Source of the DNA: Sphaerisporangium rufum
Lineage (GTDB): Bacteria; Actinomycetota; Actinomycetes; Streptosporangiales; Streptosporangiaceae
Reading direction: 5' to 3'
Assembly: GCF_016863395.1 (NCBI RefSeq)
Contig: NZ_BOOU01000034.1
Location: forward strand, 1 to 64,000
DNA length: 64,000 nucleotides
Shown: positions 8,108 to 16,935 of the stretch, in pieces
How the letters are laid out: each line of letters opens with the position of its first letter
Position numbering within the stretch: the first letter of the stretch is position 1
The notes under the pieces: model-generated
Databases searched by the model: none
Told to the model about the DNA's origin: nothing
Seen by the model: the letters and a program-made list of their open reading frames with translations, nothing else
Position numbers and translations under genes: made by a program

Positions 8108-9852
8108 CCACCCCGGCCGAGACCCCGGCACCGCCCGCCGCGCCGGGCGGCGGGCCCGCACGCCGGCCGTCCGGCCGGCCCGGCGGGCGCCGCCGGCTGC
8201 TGGCCGCCGCCGCGGCCGGCGCCGCCGCCGAACTGGCCGGCCTCGGCCTGATCGGCGCGGCGGCCTGGCTGATCACCCGGGCCGCCGAGCAGCCGCCCCT
8301 GGCCGCGCTGAGCGTGGCGATCGTCGGGGTGCGGGCGTTCGCCACCACCCGCGGCGTGTTCCGGTACGGCGAGCGGCTGGCCGGCCACGACGTCGCACTA
8401 CGCGCGCAGGCCGGCACCCGGGAGGACCTGTACCGGGCCCTGGCGCCCGCCGCGCCGCACGGCCACCGGGGCGCCGATCTGCTCAGCCGGATGGTCGACG
8501 ACACCGACGCGGTCCAGGACCTGCTGGTGCGCTGCCTGCTGCCGGCCACCGCCGCCGCGGTCACCGCGGTGGCCGCCGTCACGCTGGCCGCCTTCCTGCT
8601 GCCGGCCGCCGCCCTGGTCCTGCTGGCCGGGCTGCTGGTGGCCGGGGTGCTGCTGCCGGCGACCACCGCCGGGCTCGCCCGGCGGTGGTCGGCCCGGCTG
8701 GCGCCGGCGCGGGCCGACCTGGCGGCCCGGGTCGCCGACCTGGTGCACGGCTCCGCCGACCTGGCCGCCTACGGCGCCGGAGAGCAAGCGCTGGCGGCCG
8801 CGGCGGCGGCGGACGGGCAGCTGGCCGCCCTGGAACGCCGGCGGTCACGGGCCGGTGCCACCGCGCTGGCGGCCGGGACGCTGGCGCAGGGTCTCACCGC
8901 GGCGGCGGTCGTGCTGGCCGCCCAGACGGCCGGGGCGGGCCAGGTGGTCACCGCGGTGCTGGCGCTGACCGCCCTGGTGGCCTTCGAGCCGGTGCTGCCG
9001 CTGGCCGCCGCCGGCGAGCGGTTCGCCGGGGTCACCGCGGCGCTGCGCCGGCTGCGGGAGGTCCGCGCCACGCCGCCCGCCGTCGCCGCGCCCGCCCGCC
9101 CGGTGCCGATGCCCGGCGGGCCGCTGGCGATCGAGGTGCGGGATCTGGTGGTGCGGCACGCCCCGGGACGGGCACCCGCGCTGGACGGGGTCTCCCTGCG
9201 GCTGGCACCGGGCCGCCGGGTGGCCGTGGTCGGCCCGAGCGGGGCCGGCAAGAGCACGCTGCTGGCTGCGCTGATGCGCACCGTGGAGATCGAATCCGGG
9301 CACATCCTGGTCAACGGGGTGGACGTCACCGCCATCGCGCCGGAGGAGGTGCGGGCGCGGATCACCGGACTCACCCAGGACCCCTACGTCTTCCGCGCCT
9401 CGTTGCGCGACAACCTGCGGCTGGCCGGCCCGCAGGCCGGCGAGGAGGATCTGGCGGCGGCGGTCCGGCGGGCCCGGCTGTCGGCGTGGGTGGCGGCCAC
9501 CGGCTGGGAGGCGACACTGGGCGAGGACGGGCGCACCGTCTCCGGCGGCCAGTTGCAGCGCCTGGCGCTGGCCCGGGCGCTGCTGTACGACCCCGAGGTG
9601 CTGCTGCTGGACGAGCCCGCCGAGTCGCTGGACGAGCCCACGGCCGACGCGTTGCTGGCCGACCTGCTCGACGCCACACACGGCAGGACCACCGTGCTGG
9701 TCACCCACCGGCTGCGCGGGCTGGAGCGGGTCGACGAGATCGTCGTGCTGTCCGGCGGCCGGGTGGCGCAGCGCGGCACCCACCAGGACCTGCTCGCGGT
9801 CCCGGGCTACTACCGCGACCTGTGGGAGGCGGAGGCCCTGACCGCGAGGTGA
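8104..9852 (+). CDS. cydC: ABC exporter CydC (cytochrome bd assembly)
   Basis: 582 aa, ATG 8104 overlapping the cydD stop. After a Pro/Ala-rich N-terminal tail comes a six-helix exporter domain with FATTRGVFRYGERLAGHDVALR, typical of CydC, including the RYxER element. The nucleotide-binding domain has Walker A GPSGAGKST, signature VSGGQLQRLALARALL and Walker B VLLLDEPAESLDEPT. In this ATPase the residue after Walker B is Ala-Glu-Ser instead of Pro-Thr-Ala, and one degenerate site is common in such heterodimers. Last gene of the cyd operon; no strong terminator follows directly. Confidence 0.92.
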   Translation: MTTPAETPAPPAAPGGGPARRPSGRPGGRRRLLAAAAAGAAAELAGLGLIGAAAWLITRAAEQPPLAALSVAIVGVRAFATTRGVFRYGERLAGHDVALRAQAGTREDLYRALAPAAPHGHRGADLLSRMVDDTDAVQDLLVRCLLPATAAAVTAVAAVTLAAFLLPAAALVLLAGLLVAGVLLPATTAGLARRWSARLAPARADLAARVADLVHGSADLAAYGAGEQALAAAAAADGQLAALERRRSRAGATALAAGTLAQGLTAAAVVLAAQTAGAGQVVTAVLALTALVAFEPVLPLAAAGERFAGVTAALRRLREVRATPPAVAAPARPVPMPGGPLAIEVRDLVVRHAPGRAPALDGVSLRLAPGRRVAVVGPSGAGKSTLLAALMRTVEIESGHILVNGVDVTAIAPEEVRARITGLTQDPYVFRASLRDNLRLAGPQAGEEDLAAAVRRARLSAWVAATGWEATLGEDGRTVSGGQLQRLALARALLYDPEVLLLDEPAESLDEPTADALLADLLDATHGRTTVLVTHRLRGLERVDEIVVLSGGRVAQRGTHQDLLAVPGYYRDLWEAEALTAR

Positions 9853-10022
9853 GCCGCGGCCGTCATTCCCACGAGCCGGGCCATGTGATCATGTCCGCCT
9901 CCTCTCGCCCGCCCCGGCGCGCCGGGACCGCCAACGGATGCCACACCCGATCTCGACTACCCCTGCCCCGGGCGGTAAACCCGCCGGGCCGAGGCGATCG
10001 CGCAGGCGCCGGTGGAGGGCGG

Positions 10023-10061
10023 AAAAAAAGCGGTCCGCCGCCGGGTGACCGGCGGCGGACC
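10023..10061 (-). terminator. Rho-independent terminator of the HtrA-like protease gene
   Basis: A perfect 13-bp inverted repeat (10032-10044 and 10049-10061, loop GTGA) is preceded on the + strand by seven A at 10023-10029. Read on the minus strand this is a GC-rich hairpin followed by a T run, placed just after the stop of the minus-strand protease gene at 10077. It may also stop + strand read-through from cydC. Confidence 0.85.
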
Positions 10062-10076
10062 TCGCGGGGGGGCCGG

Positions 10077-11417
10077 TCAGCCGGCCAGCGTCCGCTCCCG
10101 CAGCGTGACGGTGACGGTGGCCGTCCGGCCGTCCCGCACGTAGGTGAGGGTGACCTTGGTTCCGGGGGCGTAGCCGCGGACGGCGCCCACCACGGTGTCG
10201 GCACTCGCGACCGGCTTCCCGTCGATCTTGGTGATCAGGTCGCCCTCGCGCAGGCCGGCCTGCTGGGCCGGGCTCTCGTCCTGCACGGAGCCGACGACGG
10301 CCCCTTGGGCGTCACCGGTGGCGTCGGCGACGTTGACGCCGAGGAAGGCGTGCGAGGCCTTGCCGGTCTTGATGATCTGGTCGGCCACCTGGCGGGCGGT
10401 GTTGATCGGGATGGCGAACCCGACGCCGATGCTGCCGTCGCCGCCATTGGTGGCGATGGCGGTGTTGATGCCGACGAGCCGCCCGCCGGCGTCGACCAGC
10501 GCGCCGCCGGAGTTGCCCGGGTTGATCGCCGCGTCGGTCTGGATGGCCCCACCGATCGTCGTCGTGGTGGAGCCGCCCGAGGGCTGGTCACCGGACCGCT
10601 CCTGGCCCCAGCCGTCCTGGCCCCAGCCGGGCGGCAGCTGCGGGCGCTGCCGCTGGGACTCGCCGCCCACGGTGAGCGTGCGGTCCAGGGCGCTGATGAT
10701 GCCGGCGGTGACCGATCCTTCCAGGCCGAGCGGGCTGCCGATGGCGAGCACGGCGTCGCCCACCCGCAGCCGGTCGCTGTCGCCCAGGGTGGCCTTGGTC
10801 AGGCCGGAGACGTTCTGGGCCCGGATGACGGCGAGGTCGGTGGTCGGGTCGGTGCCGACGACCGTGGCGGTGGCGGTGTCGCCGTCGCTGAACCTGACCT
10901 TCACGCTCGCACCCTGGCCGGCCTCGGCGACGACGTGGTTGTTGGTCAGGATCAGCCCGTCGGTGGACAGCACCACGCCGGACCCCTCCACCTGGCCGGA
11001 GCCGGCGCTGACGGTGATCGAGACCACCGAGGGCTGCACGGCCCGGGCCACGTCGGCGACGGTCGCGGCGGAGTCGCCGGAGACGGCCCGGGTGACCGGC
11101 ATGGCCACCGCCGGCTCCGGCTGGGCGACGGTGGCGGTGACGAAGGCGCCGGCGGCGCCGCCGGCCACCGCGGTGACGGCCAGCGCCAGGCCGGCCACCG
11201 CCTTGCGTCCGGTGGTCCACCACGCGGCGGCCCCGGCCGGCCCTCTGGTCGGCAGGACCATCGTGTCCGCGGCGGGCCGTGCCGCGCCGGTCCAGGCGCG
11301 CCGGTAGCCGCCCGCCTCGGGCGGGTTCTGACCGAACTGGGTCCATCCCCGCGGTCCCGGCCGCGTCGCCGGGGTGCTGCTCTCCTCGGTGTGCTCGCGC
11401 GGGTCTTCGGTGCTCAT
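10077..11417 (-). CDS. HtrA/DegP-like membrane-anchored serine protease with PDZ domain
   Basis: About 446 aa from ATG 11417 behind GGGGGA; a GTG seven codons earlier is less likely. Order of parts: acidic/Pro-rich cytoplasmic tail, one transmembrane helix (AVAGLALAVTAVAGGAAGAF), trypsin-like S1C domain, a Gly/Gln-rich loop about residues 245-285, and a C-terminal PDZ domain (LGVNVADATG... GLREGDLITKIDGKPV). Catalytic triad: His in LTNNHVV, Asp in TTDLAVIRA and Ser in INPGNSGGAL. This is the actinobacterial PepD/HtrA-like architecture for envelope protein quality control. It is monocistronic and ends in a hairpin with T run. The regulator is not visible. Confidence 0.92.
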   Translation of the reverse strand: MSTEDPREHTEESSTPATRPGPRGWTQFGQNPPEAGGYRRAWTGAARPAADTMVLPTRGPAGAAAWWTTGRKAVAGLALAVTAVAGGAAGAFVTATVAQPEPAVAMPVTRAVSGDSAATVADVARAVQPSVVSITVSAGSGQVEGSGVVLSTDGLILTNNHVVAEAGQGASVKVRFSDGDTATATVVGTDPTTDLAVIRAQNVSGLTKATLGDSDRLRVGDAVLAIGSPLGLEGSVTAGIISALDRTLTVGGESQRQRPQLPPGWGQDGWGQERSGDQPSGGSTTTTIGGAIQTDAAINPGNSGGALVDAGGRLVGINTAIATNGGDGSIGVGFAIPINTARQVADQIIKTGKASHAFLGVNVADATGDAQGAVVGSVQDESPAQQAGLREGDLITKIDGKPVASADTVVGAVRGYAPGTKVTLTYVRDGRTATVTVTLRERTLAG

Positions 11418-11818
11418 CTCATCCCCCAGGGTCTCCACACTGACCGCCGTTCGCGGCCGCCGGTTGGTGACCGGTGAATCAATGATGACAAGGCGCCGAT
11501 AAGAACTCCCTAAGCCCTTCCTGAAGGTCGCCTGAACGTTTCAGCCGGGTCCGTGACGTTACGCCGGGCCCGGCCCGAAGGTAGAGCGTGCAGCCCTGGG
11601 GACGCCGCGCCACCCGGACCCGCACGGCCTGTCCTGACATATCCCTCATGGTCGGTTAAATACTCTTCACGGCGCTTCTACGTATTTTTCGAGATAGTGC
11701 GACGAAATTAACACATGGGAGAATTGGGACTTTCTCCGGAGAGACGTGGGATGCCGGGCGGGGTACGTTCCGTGCTATCCCCATAAAGCGGATACGACAT
11801 ATTTTCGGGGGCATTCAT
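11418..11818. other. 401-nt gap: divergent promoters of the HtrA and astacin genes
   Basis: No credible long gene. 11640-11745 is unusually AT-rich for this DNA and probably holds the promoter of the astacin-like gene. A short dyad (GGAGAA/TTCTCC) lies near 11717-11737. An 11-codon frame starts at ATG 11751 behind GGAGAG and stops at 11786, so a leader peptide is possible but unsupported. The left part must contain the htrA promoter; I could not identify its elements with confidence. Confidence 0.5.
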
Positions 11819-13141
11819 ATGAGACCGGAGCTTATATCGGCCAGTGTGCTTTTCGTCGTGGCGGCCGGCATCGCGCCCGGCGCGCAGGACGATCCGCTGG
11901 AGCCCCTCTGGCGGCAGCAGTCGGACCGGCCCGGCCGCTCGATCACCGTCCCGGACCTGGCCGGCCGGCCGCGCACGGTGACCTACGTGGACATCGACGG
12001 ACGGGCGGTGATCGAGGGCGACATCGTGGTCGGCACCGCCGCCGAGGCCTCCTCCGGCCGGCTCCGGATGCCCGGTGTCCTGCCCGACGGCGCCGCGTCA
12101 CCGGCTCCCCGGCACCCGGGCGGGCCCCGCGGGCGCTGCCGCCGGCCGGACGCGAGTGCCGCCACCTCCGACCGCGACGCGCTGTGGCCGGGCGGGGTGG
12201 TGCCCTATGTCCTGTCGCCCGCGCTGCCGCCCGAGGCCCGCGCGGCGGTCACCGCGGCGATCGGGGATTTCACCGAACGCACCTGCGTGCGTTTCGTGCC
12301 CCGGGCCGGCCAGGACGGATTCCTCGACATCTTTCCCGGCGGCGGCTGCTATTCCTACGTCGGGCGGCGCCGCACCGGCCCGCAGGACGTCTCCGTCGGC
12401 CCCGGCTGCGAACGCAAGGGGATCGTCATCCACGAGTTGATGCACGCGCTCGGCTTCTACCACGAGCACTCCCGGTCCGACCGCGACACGGCGGTGACCG
12501 TGCACCTGGAGAACGTGCTGGACGGCTACGCCGCCCAGTTCCAGAAACTGCGGCCGCCGCAGAACCGGCTGTTCGGCGCGTTCGACTACGGCTCGGTGAT
12601 GCTCTACGGGCGGGCCTTCTTCAGCCGCAACGGCAAGGACACCCTGGTCCCCCGGGTCAGCGTGCCCATCGGCCAGCGGGTCGGCTTCAGCCCGGCCGAC
12701 GTGGCCGCCGTGCGCGCCCTGTATGCGTGCCCGCCGGCGGCGCCGCGGAGCGGATCAAAGGGTGGCGAGGCGAAGCCACAGGACCGCGACCGCCACCACC
12801 AGGATCACCAGCGCGTTCGGCATCCCGCGGAAGTCGCGCCGGTACAGATGGGTGCCGACCGCTCCCACGAAGTAGAGGACGACGCCGGCCGCGGCCGCGA
12901 CGCCGAGCGGCGGCAGCCAGAGCCCGGCCAGCAGCCCGATGGCACCGGCGATCTCGCAGGCGGCCAGGAACGGGAACATGCCGAGCGGCACGCCGACGCC
13001 GGTGAGGCTGTCGACCACCACCTGGTGCCGGGTCAGCTTCGCGTACCCCGAGCCGAGCAGCGTCAGGGCCAGCATGATCGTGAGGGCGATGAGGGCGATG
13101 GACAACGTGGCTCCAGGGCAGCGACGGCAGGACACCCTTGA
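11819..13141 (+). CDS. Secreted astacin-like (M12A) zinc metalloprotease with abnormal 3' end
   Basis: 440 codons from ATG 11819. Residues 1-23 are a signal peptide (LISASVLFVVAAGIAPGA), followed by a propeptide-like region and then the protease domain from about residue 122. The astacin zinc signature is complete: HELMHALGFYHEHSRSDRD, with the Met-turn in SVMLYG. The domain ends naturally near 12730 (VRALYAC). After that the frame stays open for a further 137 codons of Gln/His/Arg/Asp-rich sequence, and all of the oppositely oriented DoxX gene lies inside it. This tail is probably not functional sequence: the original stop seems lost, by deletion or indel around 12735-12760. Enzyme class is confident; the C-terminus is not. 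Confidence 0.8.
   Translation: MRPELISASVLFVVAAGIAPGAQDDPLEPLWRQQSDRPGRSITVPDLAGRPRTVTYVDIDGRAVIEGDIVVGTAAEASSGRLRMPGVLPDGAASPAPRHPGGPRGRCRRPDASAATSDRDALWPGGVVPYVLSPALPPEARAAVTAAIGDFTERTCVRFVPRAGQDGFLDIFPGGGCYSYVGRRRTGPQDVSVGPGCERKGIVIHELMHALGFYHEHSRSDRDTAVTVHLENVLDGYAAQFQKLRPPQNRLFGAFDYGSVMLYGRAFFSRNGKDTLVPRVSVPIGQRVGFSPADVAAVRALYACPPAAPRSGSKGGEAKPQDRDRHHQDHQRVRHPAEVAPVQMGADRSHEVEDDAGRGRDAERRQPEPGQQPDGTGDLAGGQEREHAERHADAGEAVDHHLVPGQLRVPRAEQRQGQHDREGDEGDGQRGSRAATAGHP
12755..13105 (-). CDS. DoxX-family membrane protein
   Basis: 116 aa, starting at TTG 13105 with GGAG six nt upstream. Four transmembrane helices are evident: SIALIALTIMLALTLLGSGYAKL, FPFLAACEIAGAIGLLAGL, GVAAAAGVVLYFVGAVG and ALVILVVAVAVLWL. 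Length and the GxxKL-like first helix fit DoxX-like proteins, whose actinobacterial members are linked to redox homeostasis; the substrate is unknown. The gene lies wholly antisense to the 3' extension of the astacin-like frame. It is likely cotranscribed with or downstream of the fic gene, 50 nt away on the same strand. Confidence 0.75.
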   Translation of the reverse strand: MSIALIALTIMLALTLLGSGYAKLTRHQVVVDSLTGVGVPLGMFPFLAACEIAGAIGLLAGLWLPPLGVAAAAGVVLYFVGAVGTHLYRRDFRGMPNALVILVVAVAVLWLRLATL

Positions 13142-13155
13142 AGATAGTGGCGTGG

Positions 13156-14298
13156 CTAGGCGGTCAGCAGCTCGCGGTAGGGGTCGCGCAGCGGCTCGGC
13201 GCGGCCGGCGAAGTCGGCCTTGACCCGTTCCATCCGCGGTCCGGGCGCGTAGAACCGTCCCTTGGTCTCCCCGTAGGGGGTCAGCCAGCCACGCGCGGCG
13301 AGCTCGCGCAGGTCGCGGGCGGCCTGGCCCTGGCTCAGCGCCTCGTCGGCCTGGTAGGTGGCCCGGCGCAGCCGCCGGCTGACGAACACCTGGTACAGCG
13401 CCGACACGCACCGGGTGTGCAGGCCGTCCGCGTCCACCTGCTCCTCCAGCAGCATCCAGACCTGGCCCGCCTCGGCCAGCCGGCGCCGCACCAGCTGGGC
13501 CTGCAGGTGGTGCGCCCGCAGGCAGAACCGCAGCCAGGGCAGCGTCTCCCCGTGCGGCGACCAGCTGCCCTGCTGGACCGTCCGCAGTACCCGGTAGTAG
13601 TCGACGGTGTTCTCCCCCAGGCCGAGCCACTCTTCGATGGAGCAGAACTCCGGGGTGGTGATGCCGTCCCGGCCGAGCACCAGGGTCTGCAGCGCGCGGG
13701 ACATCCGGCCGTTGCCGTCCCGCCACGGGTGGATCGCCACCAGGTTGAAGTGCGCCATCGCGGCCCGGACGTAGGCGGGGTGCTCCAGATCACCGTCGTT
13801 CAGCCAGTCGACCAGCTCGGCGATCAGACCGGGCACCTCCTCGGCGTCCGGGCCCTCGTAGACCACCTCGCCGGTGGCGGAATTCCGCACGTAGATGCCG
13901 CCCGGGCGCACGATGCCGGGGCTCTTGTCGTGGTGATGGCCGATGATCATGAAATTCAGCGCGTGCAGCAGGCCCGCGTCGAAGCGGAAGGCCCGGGCGC
14001 CGGCCAGCCCGCGGATGTAGGTGAGCGCCTGCTGGTAGCCGGCGATCTCGCGGGTCACCGCGGCCGAGGTCTCCAGCGGCTCCTCCCCCAGCATGATGGA
14101 CTCGATGTCCTCCACGCTGGCCCGGTAGCCCTCGATCGAGTTGGACCCCTGGATCGCCCGGGCCTGCAACTGGCGGCGCAGCTGGCCGTCCCAGCGGTGC
14201 GGCTCGGCCAGCCGGTGACGCAGGTCGCGGCGCATGTCCTCGATCTCGACCAGCACCGCCTTGTCGGCCGGCTCCAGCTCCGGCGTTCCGTAGATCAT
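13156..14298 (-). CDS. Fic-family AMP-transferase with C-terminal winged-helix-like region
   Basis: 380 aa from ATG 14298. The N-terminal Fic_N part contains IQGSNSIEGYR, resembling the (S/T)xxxE(G/N) inhibitory motif; the Ser-Ile-Glu-Gly sits where class II Fic proteins place their autoinhibitory helix. The Fic core carries HPWRDGNGRMSR at about residue 189, a functional-looking HxFx(D/E)GNGR motif with Trp for Phe. The last about 110 residues read like a winged helix (ALYQVFVSRRLRRATYQADEALSQ, then RDLRELAARGWLTPYGETKGRFY). It presumably nucleotidylates a target protein. A 19-bp perfect inverted repeat covers its promoter and ATG 14298 coincides with the predicted +1. An ATG at 14325 lies inside the palindrome and is less likely. 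Self-regulation is inferred. Confidence 0.88.
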   Translation of the reverse strand: MIYGTPELEPADKAVLVEIEDMRRDLRHRLAEPHRWDGQLRRQLQARAIQGSNSIEGYRASVEDIESIMLGEEPLETSAAVTREIAGYQQALTYIRGLAGARAFRFDAGLLHALNFMIIGHHHDKSPGIVRPGGIYVRNSATGEVVYEGPDAEEVPGLIAELVDWLNDGDLEHPAYVRAAMAHFNLVAIHPWRDGNGRMSRALQTLVLGRDGITTPEFCSIEEWLGLGENTVDYYRVLRTVQQGSWSPHGETLPWLRFCLRAHHLQAQLVRRRLAEAGQVWMLLEEQVDADGLHTRCVSALYQVFVSRRLRRATYQADEALSQGQAARDLRELAARGWLTPYGETKGRFYAPGPRMERVKADFAGRAEPLRDPYRELLTA

Positions 14299-14313
14299 GC
14301 CCTCATGACAGCA

Positions 14314-14353
14314 TGGACGAATCATCCAGTCAAGTGACTGGATGATTCGTCCA
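14314..14353 (-). promoter_or_regulatory. Perfect 19-bp inverted repeat over the fic promoter
   Basis: Arms 14314-14332 and 14335-14353 are exact reverse complements with a 2-nt spacer. Each arm is itself a dyad of the form TGGA-N7-TCCA. On the minus strand the centre contains TTGACT, followed after 17 nt by TGTCAT; six nt later comes ATG 14298. This reads as a -35/-10 promoter giving a leaderless transcript, with the palindrome over the -35 and spacer as an operator. No T run follows, so a terminator is unlikely. Confidence 0.7.
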
Positions 14354-14383
14354 CAAAGGTGAGTTAGGCGGTATTCGCCGGGC

Positions 14384-16759
14384 TCAGGCCGCCGCGGGCT
14401 CCGCCACGACGGCCGGAGTCAGCGCGATCTCCAGCACCTCCCGCACATCGCCGACCGGGTGCACGGTCAGCTCGGCGCGCACCTCCTCCGGCACGTCGTC
14501 CAGGTCCGGCTCGTTGCGCGCCGGGATGAGCACCGTGGTGATGCCCGCCCGGTGCGCGGCGAGCAGCTTCTGCTTGACCCCGCCGATGGGCAGCACCCGC
14601 CCGGTCAGCGAGACCTCGCCGGTCATCGCCACGTCCGAGCGCACCGGCCGGCCGGACAGCAGCGAGGCCAGGGCGGTGGTCATCGTGACGCCGGCCGACG
14701 GGCCGTCCTTGGGGATGGCGCCCGCCGGGACGTGGATGTGCACTGACCGGTCCTTCAGCGAGCCGACCGGCAGCTCCAGCTCGGCCCCCCGCGAGCGGAG
14801 GTAGGACAGCGCGATCTGCGCCGACTCCTTCATCACGTCGCCGAGCTGCCCGGTCAGGGTGACCCCGGTCGCGCCGGTCTCCGGGTCGGCCAGCGACGCC
14901 TCGACGTACAGGACGTCCCCGCCCGCGCCGGTGACCGCCAGGCCGGTCGCCACGCCCGCGACCGCGGTGCGCTGCGCCGCCTCCGGCAGCGAGGACTCCG
15001 GCACGTGCCGCGGCCGGCCGAGGTAGCCGACCAGGTCGTCCGCCCCGACGTGCACCGGGAACCCGATCTCGCCGAGCGCCGACTTCGCGGTCACCTTCCG
15101 CAGCACCCGGGCGACCGCCCGCTCCAGCGAGCGGACCCCGGCCTCGCGGGTGTACTCGCCGGCCAGCCGGCGCAGCGCGTCGTCGCCCACGGTGACGTCA
15201 CCGCCGGTCAGGCCGGCCTTGTCCAGCTGGCGGGGCAGCAGGTGGTCGCGGGCGATCGCCACCTTCTCGTCCTCGGTGTACCCGTCGAGCGTCACGACCT
15301 CCATCCGGTCCAGCAGCGGGCCGGGCACCGCCTCCAGCACGTTCGCGGTGGCCAGGAAGAGCACGTCCGACAGGTCGAGCTCCACCTCCAGGTAGTGGTC
15401 GCGGAAGGTGTGGTTCTGCGCCGGGTCCAGCACCTCCAGCAGCGCCGCGGTCGGGTCGCCGCGGTAGTCGGCGCCGACCTTGTCCACCTCGTCCAGCAGC
15501 ACGACGGGGTTCATGCTGCCGGCCTCGCGGATGGCGCGCACGATCCGGCCGGGCAGCGCGCCGACGTAGGTGCGCCGGTGGCCGCGGATCTCCGCCTCGT
15601 CCCGGACGCCGCCGAGCGCCACCCGGACGAACGTGCGGCCCATGGCGCGGGCGACCGACTCGCCGAGCGAGGTCTTGCCGACCCCGGGCGGACCGGCCAG
15701 CGCCAGCACGGCACCGCTGCGGCGGCCGCCGACCACGCCGAGCCCGCGCTCGGCCCGCCGGCCGCGCACCGCCAGGTACTCGATGATGCGGTCCTTGACG
15801 TCGTCCAGCCCGGTGTGGTCGGCGTCGAGCACGGCGCGGGCGGCGGCGATGTCGTAGGAGTCCTCGGTGCGGGTGTTCCACGGCACGTCGAGCACCGTGT
15901 CCAGCCAGGTGCGGATCCAGCCGGCCTCCGGCGACTGGTCGGAGGTGCGCTCGAGCCTGCCGACCTCCTTCAGCGCGGCCTCGCGGACCTTCTCCGGCAG
16001 GTCGGCGGCCTCCACCCGGGCCCGCAGGTCGTCCTCCTCGGCGGCGGCGTCGCCGTTCAGCTCGGCCAGCTCCTTGCGGACCGCGGCGAGCTGCTGGCGC
16101 AGCAGGAACTCGCGCTGCTGCTTCTCCATGCCCTCCTGGACGTCCTTGCGGATCGTCTCGGCGACGTCCAGCTCGGCCAGGTGCTCGCGGGCCCACTCGA
16201 CCAGGCGGGCCAGCCGCTCGGCCGGGTCGGGGTTCTCCAGCAGCTCGACCTTCTGCGCGGTGGTCAGCCACGGCGCGTACCCCGAGCTGTCGGCCAGTTC
16301 CGAGGCGTCCTCGATCTGGTTGATCGCGTCGACGATCTGCCAGGCGCCGCGCTTCTGCATGATCGTGGTGGCCAGCGCCTTGTACTCGCGGGCCGGCTCC
16401 TCGGCACGCGGGCCGGCGGGCACCGGTTCGATCCGGGTCGCCTCCACCCACAGCGCGGCACCCGGGCCGGTGGTGCCCGAGCCCACGCGCATCCGCTCCA
16501 CGCCGCGCAGCACGGCGGCGGGCTCGCCACCGGGCAGCCTGCCGACCTGCTCGACCACCCCGGCGACGCCGACCGCGCCGTACCTGCCGTCGACGCGCGG
16601 CACCAGCAGCACCCGGGGCTTGGCCTGCGCCGAGGAGGCCCGGGCGGCGTCGATCGCCGCGCGCACCTCGCCGTCCGACAGGTCGAGCGGGACCACCATG
16701 CCGGGCAGCACGACCTCGTCGTCCAGCGGCAGCACCGGGAGGATCAGGCTCTCACTCAT
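14384..16759 (-). CDS. lon: ATP-dependent protease Lon
   Basis: 791 aa, ATG 16759 with TTGGAGGG upstream. Order of parts: N-terminal LON substrate-binding domain ([21 protein letters not shown]), coiled-coil region with [24 protein letters not shown]+ module with Walker [10 protein letters not shown] near residue 356 and Walker [11 protein letters not shown], and C-terminal protease domain with catalytic Ser in DGPSAGVTM (about 687) and Lys in [14 protein letters not shown]. Full length. It degrades damaged and regulatory proteins in the cytoplasm. A HAIR-type inverted repeat just upstream of the start predicts HspR control, as known for lon in streptomycetes. Monocistronic. Confidence 0.96.
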   Translation of the reverse strand: MSESLILPVLPLDDEVVLPGMVVPLDLSDGEVRAAIDAARASSAQAKPRVLLVPRVDGRYGAVGVAGVVEQVGRLPGGEPAAVLRGVERMRVGSGTTGPGAALWVEATRIEPVPAGPRAEEPAREYKALATTIMQKRGAWQIVDAINQIEDASELADSSGYAPWLTTAQKVELLENPDPAERLARLVEWAREHLAELDVAETIRKDVQEGMEKQQREFLLRQQLAAVRKELAELNGDAAAEEDDLRARVEAADLPEKVREAALKEVGRLERTSDQSPEAGWIRTWLDTVLDVPWNTRTEDSYDIAAARAVLDADHTGLDDVKDRIIEYLAVRGRRAERGLGVVGGRRSGAVLALAGPPGVGKTSLGESVARAMGRTFVRVALGGVRDEAEIRGHRRTYVGALPGRIVRAIREAGSMNPVVLLDEVDKVGADYRGDPTAALLEVLDPAQNHTFRDHYLEVELDLSDVLFLATANVLEAVPGPLLDRMEVVTLDGYTEDEKVAIARDHLLPRQLDKAGLTGGDVTVGDDALRRLAGEYTREAGVRSLERAVARVLRKVTAKSALGEIGFPVHVGADDLVGYLGRPRHVPESSLPEAAQRTAVAGVATGLAVTGAGGDVLYVEASLADPETGATGVTLTGQLGDVMKESAQIALSYLRSRGAELELPVGSLKDRSVHIHVPAGAIPKDGPSAGVTMTTALASLLSGRPVRSDVAMTGEVSLTGRVLPIGGVKQKLLAAHRAGITTVLIPARNEPDLDDVPEEVRAELTVHPVGDVREVLEIALTPAVVAEPAAA

Positions 16760-16771
16760 GCGCCCTCCAAA

Positions 16772-16792
16772 GTTGAGTTACATCCGCTCAAT
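16772..16792 (-). promoter_or_regulatory. HAIR element (HspR operator) upstream of lon
   Basis: TTGAGT at 16773-16778, seven nt, then GCTCAA at 16786-16791. This matches the HspR-associated inverted repeat CTTGAGT-N7-ACTCAAG at 11 of the 12 central positions. It sits 13 nt upstream of the lon ATG, a suitable place for repression. No hspR gene lies in this window. Confidence 0.8.
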
Positions 16793-16923
16793 TAATGGGA
16801 GCCGCTGAATGTTCCCAGGCTTGCGCGTGTTCGCTGACGGCGATCGTAATCGTGTAATCTCACCCCCACGGGTGATGCCGGGCGTCACCTCGGCGCGGGA
16901 CGCCGGGCCCGGCCGCCCACCTC

Positions 16924-16929
16924 TAGGCT
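16924..16929 (+). promoter_or_regulatory. -10 element of a leaderless promoter for the 16936 histidine kinase
   Basis: TAGGCT (TAnnnT form) ends seven nt before the A of ATG 16936, which would make that A the transcription start. No ribosome binding site precedes the ATG, consistent with leaderless translation. A matching -35 is not obvious. Confidence 0.45.
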
Positions 16930-16935
16930 GAGCGA

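Noticed and set aside
10032-10061. Hairpin as an attachment site or repeat element
   Set aside because: The adjacent seven-base A/T run and its position after the protease stop make an ordinary terminator the better reading.
11751-11786. 11-codon leader-like frame upstream of the astacin gene
   Set aside because: No attenuator structure or codon pattern supports a leader-peptide mechanism.
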